64,000 nt of DNA from Phycomyces blakesleeanus NRRL 1555(-) (Eukaryota; Mucoromycota; Mucoromycetes; Mucorales; Phycomycetaceae), in NCBI RefSeq assembly GCF_001638985.1, contig NW_017265134.1, positions 1,550,001 through 1,614,000 of the forward strand. Direction: 5' to 3'. Position 1 is the first letter of the stretch. Each line of letters starts with the position of its first letter. Shown here piece after piece: positions 10,708 to 20,554 of the stretch. The position numbers and the translations under genes are program-made. The notes under the pieces are model-generated. The model was not told where the DNA came from and did not search any database. It saw nothing but the letters and a program-made list of their open reading frames with translations.

Positions 10708-13700
10708 ATGATTAATATAGCCTCCATGAACTGCCGCGGACTTGTCAAGTCCGGAAACACCAATAATCGCTCTCTCTTTATTAGATATCTTCGCTCCCTC
10801 TCTCTAGACATACTTGCCCTTCAAGAAACTCACGCCAACACAGACGCTCTTCAACAGACGTTTCATCTTCAATTTCAAGCATCCGACTCACTATGGTCTC
10901 CTCACTGTGGTTTGGTTTCCCTCTCTCCCCTCATTTCTTTTACTGATCCTCTTTTTTCTCTCTGTGGTCGTTGCATTACTGCCACCGTTGTTCACTCTTC
11001 CAATTTGTTTGCCCCATTTCGTATTTGCGTTTTATATGTCCCTGCTTCATATCGTCCTCGATATGATTTTCTCACCTCTCTCCTATCCTCCCCACATCTT
11101 CTCCCTTCCCTTCCTTCTCGCTTTCTTATGCTAGGAGATTTTAATTATTCCTCATATGCAAATGCTTCTCGTACTGGCCTCGCGCCACGTCTATGGCTGC
11201 ATTTTGTCTGACGCTCAACCTATGCCTACCTTTCATCGCGACCTTTCCTCTTCGACTATCGACTACATATATGCCTCCAAGGATATAGCGTCTTGTCACT
11301 CTTCGTCCACCGTCACATTTGTTCAGCCCCTGTGGACCGATCATTGCCTTGTACGTACCTGTCTTAGTTTTCCTATGCTGTCTCACATTGGTCGAGGTTT
11401 GTGGCGTGCGAACCCTCGTTTGGCGAACATCCCTTCCTTCCGCTCCTCCCTGTCCGACTGTCTTTCATCCTTCATACCACTACTCTCGCCTTCAATTTCC
11501 CCCCAATCACAGTGGGATCTGATCAAAGTCGAAGTGGCTCGTTTCACACGTTCATATTCACGCACAACCCGCCCATCACTTGCCACTTTGGAGGTAAAGC
11601 TTCGTAGTAAACGTGACCATTTGATACATAGATTTCGCCATCAACCTGCTCAGAACTTCCAGCTGCCCATCGTCGAGCGTCAACTTCAGCAAGTTCAACA
11701 GGAACGCACCGAGATACTAGCACTCCGCGCCGGAAAACACTGGAGAGAACAAGGCGAAACTTCCGCTGGGTTTTTGAAACGCACAGTTGCTTTTCGCCAA
11801 GCTCGAACCACAATAACCAGCCTCCGCCACCCCTTCACCGACACCTTATGCACTGATCCCGATGATCTTACGGAAGCTGCTGCTGCATTTTATGAAGATC
11901 TTTACACACCCGACCCTCCTGCTCAGACAGCTATCGACGACCTCCTCCTTCACTTGCCACCAGACCTCTTTCTTTCCGAAACTACCTCCACGACCCTCCT
12001 TAAACCCTTCACCTTGGATGACATCCGAGACGGCACCACTCGCACTCCTAATGCCAGTAGCCCTGGGCCGGATGGCCTGCCTTATGAGATTCTGCGATTA
12101 ATTATGGATCATCCGATGTGTGCTGTCTTACTTGTTCGAATATTTAACGATGGGCTTGCCCTCGGTGTGTTCCCTTCGACCTGGCAATCAACCTACGTCT
12201 CTCTTCTTCCCAAGAAAGGTGACCTCACCTCCCTCCGCAACTGGCGCCCGATCGCTCTCATCAATACCGATGCCAAAGTGTTCACTCGCCTCATCAATCA
12301 TCGCATGGTGCCTGCTGCTTCCTCCCTTGTTACGCCCTTCCAGACCGGGTTTGTCCAAGGACGCTTCATTGCTGACAATGGCATGCTGACCAAGTTGGTT
12401 ATGGCACAGGCTAGACAGGACGGTTCATCTGGTATAGGCCTTCTTTTGGATCAGGAGAAAGCTTACGACAGAGTCCATCCCGACTACCTTCGCCAGGTCT
12501 TGCAGCATTTCAACTTTCCCCCTTCCCTCGTTACCTGTATATCTCAACTTTTCTTCTCTACACAGATTCGAATCAATGTCAATGGACACCTATCCCGATC
12601 ATTCCTTCAGGCTCGTGGACTCCGGCAGGGTGATCCTCTTTCTCCTGTACTCTTTAACCTTGCATTCGAACCTTTGTTGCGTCGTGTGATTCATGATCCT
12701 TCCTTTGCCGGATTTTCTCCATCACCACGCACTGCTATTCCACCACCTCCGCCCATCAAGCTCTTGGCCTATGCCGACGATCTGCTAGTCTTTCTGCCTG
12801 ATGCCGCCCACTTGTCCCGTCTTCATCATCATCTTCTCACATACTCTCATGCCTCCAATGCTCGCATCAATCTCCATAAAACTGAAGCTTTCTCCCTGTC
12901 CGGTCTTCCACTGCCAGAATGGCGCCCCGTCCTACAACAATTCGACATCACCGCCTGGTCTGACAGATCTTCCTCCACTCCCCTGCGATATCTCGGCTTT
13001 CCTCTTATTTAATCCTTACCTCAGCACAATTCTTTCTGTGACAACATTCTTTCCAAGATTGAATCTACCTGTAATATCCACCACTCTCGCTCTCTCTCTA
13101 TTCGTGGCCGTGCCACAGTGCTCAACTCTCTCATCCTCTCTAAGCTCTGGCACGTCCTCAGAGTTGTCACTGTACCTCTATCCTTTTTCCGTCGACTTCG
13201 CTCGATCATGAGTAAGTTTATACAATACCGCTCCTTTCCTCCCATTTCTCTCGGCACTTTCTGCCAGCCTATTCGGCTCGGCGGTCTAGAGGTCCTTGAT
13301 CCTCAGGTTCAACAGGCTGCTCTTCAGTTGTGCTGGCTCCGGCCTCTCGTCCGCTCTCCGCTGTCCCCCTCTGGCCTGGTCCCGCCTTGGTTCTCTTACG
13401 TCCTCCGCCTCGACTCCTCATCTGCTGATCCACTCGTTCCTTTGATATTTCCATCTCTCCGATCCTCTCATCAGCGTGATTTCGACTCTCCTCTGGCCAC
13501 CCTACTTGCTACCATTGATCTTCTCCCTCACAACTTCTCTGACGTGGTAGTCAACCTCCCCACCTGTCTCTCTCTGCCTCTCTCCTATCTCACTACCGCA
13601 CAACCAGACCACCCTCCCTTTCCATCTGCATGGCGCGATCTCCGGGTTTCCGACGCCTATGAAGTAGATCCTAGTTTCGGCGTGCTTGCCCAACGCCCCC

Positions 13701-14441
13701 TCCACCGCATACTCCGTCGTCCTATTGTCCTTCACCGGTTCTTCGAACGTCTCTACACTCGCTCTCTTGTCTTGCACCCTGTCCTGTATCGTGTCACCAT
13801 TCCCCCCGCGATCTGTGCCATACAGTTTCCTTCGCTAGATATGCCTTCCGGTACAGCTGTCGATGTGCGTCCTTTCTTGACGGCTCTTGTCCCCGGCATC
13901 CCTTGGCATCGTTTGTCCACCCAGTCTTTCCGCCTACTCTGCAATTTCCACTCCAAATCCGCACGCCCCATAAGCCCCACACTCGTCCCTCGCCAGCTTC
14001 GTCGGTTTTGGTCCTTCCCCCTGCCGCATGGGGCCCGCAACGTTTGGTTTCGTGTCCTGCACAAGAACATTCCTTGCCGTTCTCGCCTCAATTCTAGGAT
14101 CCCTACCGCTTTCCCAGACCCATCCTGTGCCCTCTGCTCTCACCCTCTGGACAATCAAACTCATTTTTTGTTCCAGTGTCCGGTCAAACTGTCCGTATGG
14201 TCGTCAATCTGGACGTTGTACTTCGCCCAGACCGCGACACCCACTGTCTTGCTTTCTGGTTTGCAATCCTTCACATTCCCTCCTTGCACCGATTCTTCTC
14301 TTTCTGCTGGCTATATGGCGCCATCATTGGCTGTTCATATTTGATCACGTTCCTTTTGTCTCCTCCGCTGCCTTTTCCACTGCTTCCTCTCTTCTCGACC
14401 GCCTCAAGAGCGAACTTGCTCTCGACTTTCCCCCCCTTTAG
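10708..14441 (+). pseudogene. LINE ORF2 (endonuclease, reverse transcriptase), broken
   Basis: Endonuclease motifs run SMNCRGL, LQETHA, MLGDFN, then after a frameshift near 11200 SSTIDYIYAS and TDHCLV. All catalytic positions of an APE-type nuclease are therefore present across two frames. The reverse transcriptase follows: SSPGPDGLPYEIL, RNWRPIALIN, LLLDQEKAYDRV, GLRQGDPLSPVLFNL and the catalytic AYADDLLVFL. A TAA at 13010-13012 interrupts the same frame, which then continues with RGRATVLNSLILSKLWHV. The C-terminal CALC...H...C finger is at about 14130-14180. A second frameshift lies between about 14240 and 14310 and leads into LAIWRHHWLFIFDH and the final stop at 14439-14441. Typical LINE ORF2 order and length, with three lesions. 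Confidence 0.92.
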
Positions 14442-14574
14442 CTTCCTTCCATACCTCCACAATATATATAACCACAAACATATAAATAGAAAAACATTGT
14501 AAAAATATAAAAGCCAAAAACAAGTCGTGATTTTCCTCTTTTGCCTTGCAGCATAGAGGCTCACTAATAAACTA

Positions 14575-14587
14575 GAGCCTTCGGCTC
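14575..14587 (+). other. 3'-terminal hairpin of the LINE
   Basis: GAGCC-TTC-GGCTC forms a 5-bp stem with a 3-base loop, four bases before the A-tail. In stringent LINEs, a 3' stem-loop is what the reverse transcriptase recognises on its RNA. That role here is inference from position. Confidence 0.6.
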
Positions 14588-14600
14588 CCTACAAAAAAAA

Positions 14601-14615
14601 TACAACAGTTACGGC
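14601..14615. repeat. Right target-site duplication of the LINE
   Basis: Exact copy of 10347-10361 (TACAACAGTTACGGC) following the A-tail. Confidence 0.95.
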
Positions 14616-15050
14616 TTTTTTTTTGTACAAATTATTATTATTATTATAATAAATATACTGTATATAAATACATATATATATTCACACCAAGATATACTAC
14701 TTTTATATACATATAAAGAATATCACCTTATATATATATATATTATTTATACCAATTACTCTTATACTTGAAGAAATTCACAAGCATAGTATCTTTGTAG
14801 GCAAATTCAAGTTCTGATATATTATAATAGCCTACATATACATATAAAAGTACATATAAAAATACAAATACAAATACAAATACAAATATATTTAATATTC
14901 ATTTTAATCGATTTAATCATTTTGTATTTGTATTTCAATTTATGTATATATATATAATATTTTTATTTTATTTTACTTTTATTTTGTAATAATTGTCATC
15001 AACCTCTTGTCATTCAACCTATTCATTGTTGTCATTGTTATATTTACACT
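14616..15050. other. AT-rich spacer upstream of the TAPT1 gene
   Basis: TA-rich and simple-repeat sequence including ACAAAT repeats near 14862-14890. Presumed promoter of the downstream gene. No coding signal. Confidence 0.6.
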
Positions 15051-17848
15051 ATGGATGAGTCATCGATTCGACATCCAAACCCAAGAAACAAACCCGCAGT
15101 CCCACCACCACTCATCATCTCCCCTACCTTAAATCCTTCATACAGTAGTCCGAACAGCTTCCAAGCACTTGACCCTACTTTTAAACACGTCAGAAGCCAA
15201 TCGACGCTTTTACCTACCAAGAAGAAGCGAAAGAAGAGAAACAGATCTCTTCTCGCACGTATTCCTTCACCATTAGCACCTGCTGAATCTCCAGTCTTGC
15301 CTACACCGGTACAATCACCAACGACAACGACAACAACAACGACAACAATAAGACCAGATACGACCACGACAGAAAAATCAACAGCAGCACCACCACCAGC
15401 AGAAACAGCTAATCAAAATGGACCAAGTTTCTCTTTCTGGGATTATCTGCGGGATGAATTGACGGTGTCTGATTTTGATAGTGGGCAGGAAATTAAGCGT
15501 GAGAGGGTTACGAATTTCTTGGCTGTTCCTGGTGCACTTGAAAAGGTATTGTATATTGTTGTGTAAATTCATTTGTACTGAATGGATTTCAAAGAATTAA
15601 TTTTTTTTAAAGAAAAGTATGACTAAATGAATATCTAATTATTTATTATTATTATTATTATTATCACATTCTCTTCTTCGTCCTTTGTATGTGTATATTT
15701 AATAGTTGATGGGATTTGGGTTTGTGGTCTGCTTGGATTCATTTCTCTACACTTTTACCATCTTACCTCTTCGGTTCTTTCTGGCACTGTACCATTTCGC
15801 ATTCAATTTCTTTCACAATCTACAATGGTTTCTATTCCGCAAACCAAAGTAAGTATCTTTTATATATTATATAATTATTATATTAATGATAAATCAAGTG
15901 TTGTTCGGCTTCGACCTTCTCAAAAATGCGATCTTTTGAAAGGATTGTTGATTACAATCACTTGTATTTCAATGTGTTCATTCGACCCCTCAAGACTATA
16001 CCATTTTATCCGTGGCCAAGCGGTTCTCAAACTATATGTGGTTTTTAATGTTCTCGAGATCTGTGACAAGTTGTGCTGTTCGGTTGGTGTCGATATCCTG
16101 GATGCCTTGTTTTCAAAAGCCACACTTGGCGAACCTGGTCAGAGTATCGGAAGAGCTGCCTATGCCAAACGTCAATTGAAGCCACTTACCTTGTTCTTAC
16201 TGGCAACTGGATACATGAGTAAATATTATTATTACTTTCTAATAATTATAAAGCTATTCTTGTGTATATATTTGATTTTATTGTTAATATTTTTTTTTGT
16301 ATCTTTTAGTTGTCCATACTTCGGTTCTATTCTTTCAAATGATCACTCTCAATGTTGCAATCAACTTTTATTCCAATGCGCTCTTGTCTCTCTTGATTTC
16401 CAACCAGTTTGTCGAGATTAAACAATCAGTTTTCAAAAAGTTTGAAAAAGAGAATTTGTTTCAACTCAGTTGTAGTGGTAAGAAATAGTTTTTTTTTTTA
16501 AAAAAAAAAGACCCCCCCCCCACAAATTCATGTTATTTTTTATGTAGATATTGTTGAAAGGTTTCAACAGGTAGTCTTCTTGGTAATTATCACATTAAGA
16601 AACGTCGTCGAGCTGTCCGAATCCTCTCCGTCTTCAATCCTGCCGTCGACCTTTGTTCCTCTGTTCAAACTACCTGCCTCAATGCCACTCAATACACTTA
16701 TGACGCCGGTCGTTATGGTTATTGCCTCGGAACTTATGGTGGACTGGCTCAAGCATGCTTTTATCACCAAATTTAATCAGATTAGGCCTTCGATATATGG
16801 AAAATATACAGATATCCTGTGCAAGGATCTTGTGATCGGAAGTCCCAGTCGATCCAGTGGACAGCGACATGTAAGAAGCAGGTTTTCTTTATTTTATTTT
16901 TTTATTTATTTATTTAAACATGTATATTATAGGCATTTGTAGATCAATCTCCAGTGGTATCTCGTAGACTAGGTCTTCCAGTTCTTCCTCTTGCATGCAT
17001 GGTAAAGTATATGTATAATAATTTAATTCAAATAATTAAACTATCAATTAATTTGTGTGTGTGTGTGTGTGTACTGTGTACTAAATGCTATGTGTATTGA
17101 TATAATAATATGATATTCTTTATTTATTTAGCAGGTTCGCATGATGCAACAACTATTGCCTATGATTTTCATGTCTCACCACAGTCAATCAGGGCACGGG
17201 GTCTCGGTTGCATCAATGCTTACCAACAGTCTATTGAATTATTTAACCGACCACCATGGGACTGTGAGCAGAATGTTACCAGCCCACATTCAAGTCGTCG
17301 TACTTTCGATAGCCGAATGTGGGTGGTTAGAGCAAGGTCTAGACAAAGTTTTTAGAGTTGTGACCTGGACAGCAGTCATAGCTATTATGGCACTCTGGTA
17401 AGTTGATATACATATATATATATAAAATAAATAAATAAATAAGCATACTTATATACATATATATATATATATATATAGTCTTTTGGCTATCAAAATATTG
17501 GTAGGAATTCACTTGTTAGATTATGCCTACAAGAGATACTCTAGTATGGAAGCACGTCAGAAAGCAGACGATGAAAAGGAAAATGAAATGAAATCAATGA
17601 AAAAGGAAGAAGAGGTACAAAGAAAAAAAAAAGATGACTTTGACAAGTAATTCGAAATAAGACATATATGTATATATTAAAATAATAATAATATATGTAT
17701 ATTTGTATATTTGTTCTTGTAGGAATATCGCACTGGTGTACGCAACTACCTTAATGATACTTCTGACAATGTCATGGGTCAGAAGCCTATAAAGTACACA
17801 CTAGAGAATGTCGACAGATTTTCCATGGTCAGAAGCCGTATTCCATAA
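15051..17848 (+). CDS. TAPT1/Emp65-family ER membrane protein, 9 exons
   Basis: Exons: 15051-15545, 15706-15848, 15899-16218, 16310-16477, 16548-16870, 16933-17001, 17132-17397, 17479-17614, 17723-17848, giving 681 codons plus TAA. Residues 1-125 are a polar, Ser/Pro/Thr-rich cytosolic tail with a basic cluster (KKKRKKRNR) and a run of Thr. The family core begins at FWDYLRDEL and continues through LMGFGFVVCLDSFLYTF, CDLLKGLLITITC, YHFIRGQAVLKLYVVFNVLE, TLNVAINFYSNALLSLLISN and VEIKQSVFKKF. It ends with DWLKHAFITKFN and several hydrophobic helices. The C-terminus reads YTLENVDRFSMVRSRIP. Animal TAPT1 acts in ciliogenesis and ER function, and yeast Emp65 with Slp1 protects ER proteins from degradation. 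The exon 7 acceptor is a NAGNAG (17132 or 17135). The last donor (after 17614, GTACAA) was chosen because it keeps the conserved-looking tail. The alternative is a stop at 17648-17650. Confidence 0.9.
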
Positions 17849-18364
17849 TTATACTACTGTACAAACAACAAAACAACAAAAAACAAGAATGACTAAAAGG
17901 AAGATAAAAACAAAACAAAGAATTTACTATACATATATGAGAAATAGATAGACAATTATATAGATAGATATATAGATCAAGAGTAAGCATAGGATGATCT
18001 AACAGGAGCCAAAGCGTAAAATGCATGTGTGTCTGTGTGTATATCATTTTATTTTATATTTTATATTTTATATTTTATTTAACGTTGCAAGAATAAAAGA
18101 AAAGGAAGATAAATATATATAAAAATGCGTGTGTATAAGTAAGTAGGTAAGTAGGTAAGTAGGTAGGTAGGTAGGTAGGTATGTATGTATGTATGTAGGT
18201 ATGTGCGTATGTGCGTATATTTGGGAGTGTTCTGTGAAAGTGTGTGATAGACAGAGAGTAAGGGAAGAATACTGTAATTGTAACTGTGATTGTAATGGTG
18301 TGTGTTGGGGGATATAAAAGAGAGAGAAAAGATGAAGCAAATGGATGAAGATGAATATAAATGA
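17849..18364. other. Convergent intergenic region with tetranucleotide repeat
   Basis: Separates the ends of two convergent genes. Long minus-strand frames here are read through the repeat at 18135-18215 and are not genes. Confidence 0.6.
18135..18215. repeat. GTAG/GTAT tetranucleotide microsatellite
   Basis: About 20 units of (GTAR/GTAT)n, starting as AAGTAGGT repeats and passing into TAGG and TATG repeats. Confidence 0.9.
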
Positions 18365-20554
18365 TCATGATCGAAGAGAAATGGTGTGGGGATATGTGGG
18401 AGCTTCTTTATAGGCCACCAAGGCTTTGAGACTAGCGGCAACCAGCAGATAGGCAGCTTCTGAAGCATATTCATGGATATGGTATCTTTCATCTGCGCGT
18501 AACAGAGCCTTTACACAAATCATACCAACCTCTTCAATCTTTTGGTGAACCTGCCATCTGTGATCTGCCCACAGAATAAACCGGAGCAGGTTTTCAAACA
18601 CAAGATATACCAAGTCTACAATAGAACACAAAATACAGATCAATAAGAAAGATATATAAGCTTGATTTTTTTTTGTATTTATTCTTACCTGGCAAGGGAG
18701 ATTGTTTGATGAACACTGCAAAGGACACACTGGTATCAATTACACGTTGACTGAATCTTTTGAATCGACTGGTTGGTTCTGGTGAAGTTTGATTGGAGCA
18801 GATTGACTTTGGTCTGTATGACCAAAAGGTATTCAATACAGGTGATAATAGAGATAGTGGTGAAGGCGAAGGTGAAGGCAAGGATGAGGGTGAGTATGAA
18901 AATGAGGGTGGAAACTCGGATAAATTTGAGAGAGATCCGGGATTGTTATGTAGTGTAGCCAAATGAATTATCCCAACGCGTTCCTGAACACTATTATATG
19001 TATACAACAACAAAAAAGAAGGGGGGGAAATAAAAGGTTAATTGAGTGAGTCGATTAATGAATAATTGAATGGATGATATAAAAGCTGTTAGTAATAATA
19101 AAGCCAAATAAAATAATAAGGGGGGGAATATGATTTTGGAGGGGAAATAGAAATAGAAAAAAAAGGATAGAGGGCAAAGGGGGGGGGGGGGGGGGGGGGG
19201 GGTAAAGCCCTATTTTTTCCTTCCCTTCCAAAAAAAAAAAAAAAAAAGGGGCCCCCCCCNNNNNNNNNNNNNNNNNNNNNNNNNNNNNNNNNNNNNNNNN
19301 NNNNNNNNNNNNNNNNNNNNNNNNNNNNNNNNNNNNNNNNNNNNNNNNNNNNNNNNNNNTTTTTTGTATTTATTCTTACCTGGCAAGGGAGATTGTTTGA
19401 TGAACACTGCAAAGGACACACTGGTATCAATTACACGTTGACTGAATCTTTTGAATCGACTGGTTGGTTCTGGTGAAGTTTGATTGGAGCAGATTGACTT
19501 TGGTCTGTATGACCAAAAGGTATTCAATACAGGTGATAATAGAGATAGTGGTGAAGGCGAAGGTGAAGGCAAGGATGAGGGTGAGTATGAAAATGAGGGT
19601 GGAAACTCGGATAAATTTGAGAGAGATCCGGGATTGTTATGTAGTGTAGCCAAATGAATTATCCCAACGCGTTCCTGAACACTATTATATGTATACAACA
19701 ACAAAAAAGAAGGGGGGGAAATAAAAGGTTAATTGAGTGAGTCGATTAATGAATAATTGAATGGATGATATAAAAGCTGTTAGTAATAATAAAGCCAAAT
19801 AAAATAATAAGGGGGGGAATATGATTTTGGAGGGGAAATAGAAATAGAAAAAAAAGGATAGAGGGCAAAGGGGGGGGGGGGGGGGGGGGGGGTGAGGGCT
19901 GTATTTGTTCTTTCTGTTCTATAGTAAGAAAACAAAAGGTACACGCCGCATATGCACACATGTATGTTTGTATGCTTGTATTACCTAGAGAGTTTTTCCT
20001 TTAAAGCCATTTTTGTCTTTTCGTCTGGTTTATCTATCAAAAAACATTTAGCAGTCAGAAAATTGATATGTAGCGATAAGAAAATGAAGTATATTACTTG
20101 GTAGGGCCATGAGAACCTTGTCAATGCCAGACAGATATATTTCCAGACCTAGTGCTTCATTTCCTTCGTCATACTCGTCTGCGGCTATTGATACTAGTCG
20201 CATGCCCTGCGCGATACTCTTTCTGTCCAGACTGGACATGGTGTGGATTGATTTTGATGTGATCATTGAGGCTGCATCATCCCGTAGCTTATCTACTAGT
20301 AAGCCTACGTCTGCTATCCAGCTTTGTGGAGACTGCGATTGTGATTGTGGGTGTGGTTGCGGTTGCGGTTGCGGTTGTGGTTGTGGTTGTGATTGTATTT
20401 GAAGCTGTGCTTGAGGTTGTGCTTGAGGTTGAGACTGAGACTGAGGCTGATGCTGAGTATCATATGGTGGGTATTGTGGACTAAATTGTATGGGTTGAAA
20501 TGTAGAGGGCTTGTCTGCCCAGGGTTGAAATAGAGAACTGACAAAGGAAGCCAT
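18365..20554 (-). CDS. MIT-domain protein with Q/P-rich N-terminus, interrupted by assembly gap
   Basis: Proposed exons (minus strand): 20098-20554, 19985-20033, 19380-19681, 18365-18615. Using one copy of the duplicated third exon gives 352 codons plus TGA, in frame. Residues ~25-75 are a PQ/SQ repeat. A MIT-like three-helix segment follows (SIAADEYDEGNEALGLEIYL, then DEKTKMALKEKLS). MIT domains bind ESCRT-III tails on endosomes. A Ser/Pro-rich linker and a conserved-looking helical C-terminal block follow (RVIDTSVSFAVFIKQSPLPG, FENLLRFILWADHRWQVH, EYASEAAYLLVAASLKAL). I cannot name the exact orthologue. The third exon appears twice (18689-18990 and 19380-19681) with identical sequence around a 100-N gap. 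This is almost certainly an assembly error, and using both copies would break the frame. Confidence 0.75.
18669..19202. repeat. First copy of a ~533-bp apparent direct duplication
   Basis: Identical, as far as I can read, to 19360-19892, including exon 3 of the MIT-domain gene and its flanking introns. It ends in a run of 24 G. The 57 bases after it (19203-19259) look like a degraded read of the sequence that follows the second copy. Confidence 0.9.
19260..19359. other. Assembly gap (100 N)
   Basis: Exactly 100 N, the usual placeholder for a gap of unknown size. It is flanked on the left by homopolymer-rich low-quality sequence. Confidence 0.99.
19360..19892. repeat. Second copy of the apparent duplication, ending in poly-G
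   Basis: Same sequence as 18669-19202, offset by 691 bases, ending in 23 G. It continues into clean intron sequence and exon 2 of the MIT-domain gene, so this copy has the trustworthy right junction. Confidence 0.9.

Larger units (their letters stand above)
10362..14600 (+). mobile_element. Non-LTR retrotransposon (LINE, L1/Tad-like with APE endonuclease), inactivated
   Basis: The 4239-bp element is bounded by a perfect 15-bp direct repeat and ends in a short A-tail (14592-14600). It carries a small ORF1 and a long ORF2 with apurinic-type endonuclease, reverse transcriptase and a C-terminal C-X2-C-X8-H-X4-C motif. Base composition is far more C/T-rich on the coding strand than the surroundings, a clear sign of foreign insertion. 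The first base of the element is the A of the ORF1 start codon, so either the 5' UTR was lost by truncation or the copy ended there. Two frameshifts and one nonsense codon make it non-autonomous. A 5-bp hairpin sits just before the A-tail. Confidence 0.95.

Noticed and set aside
18068..18492. Three overlapping minus-strand frames of 90-137 codons
   Set aside because: They read through the GTAG/GTAT microsatellite. Only the 18365-18615 part is a real exon, in the frame that starts elsewhere.
19089..19430. Frame containing X residues across the gap
   Set aside because: It is made of the gap and poly-G/poly-A artefacts.
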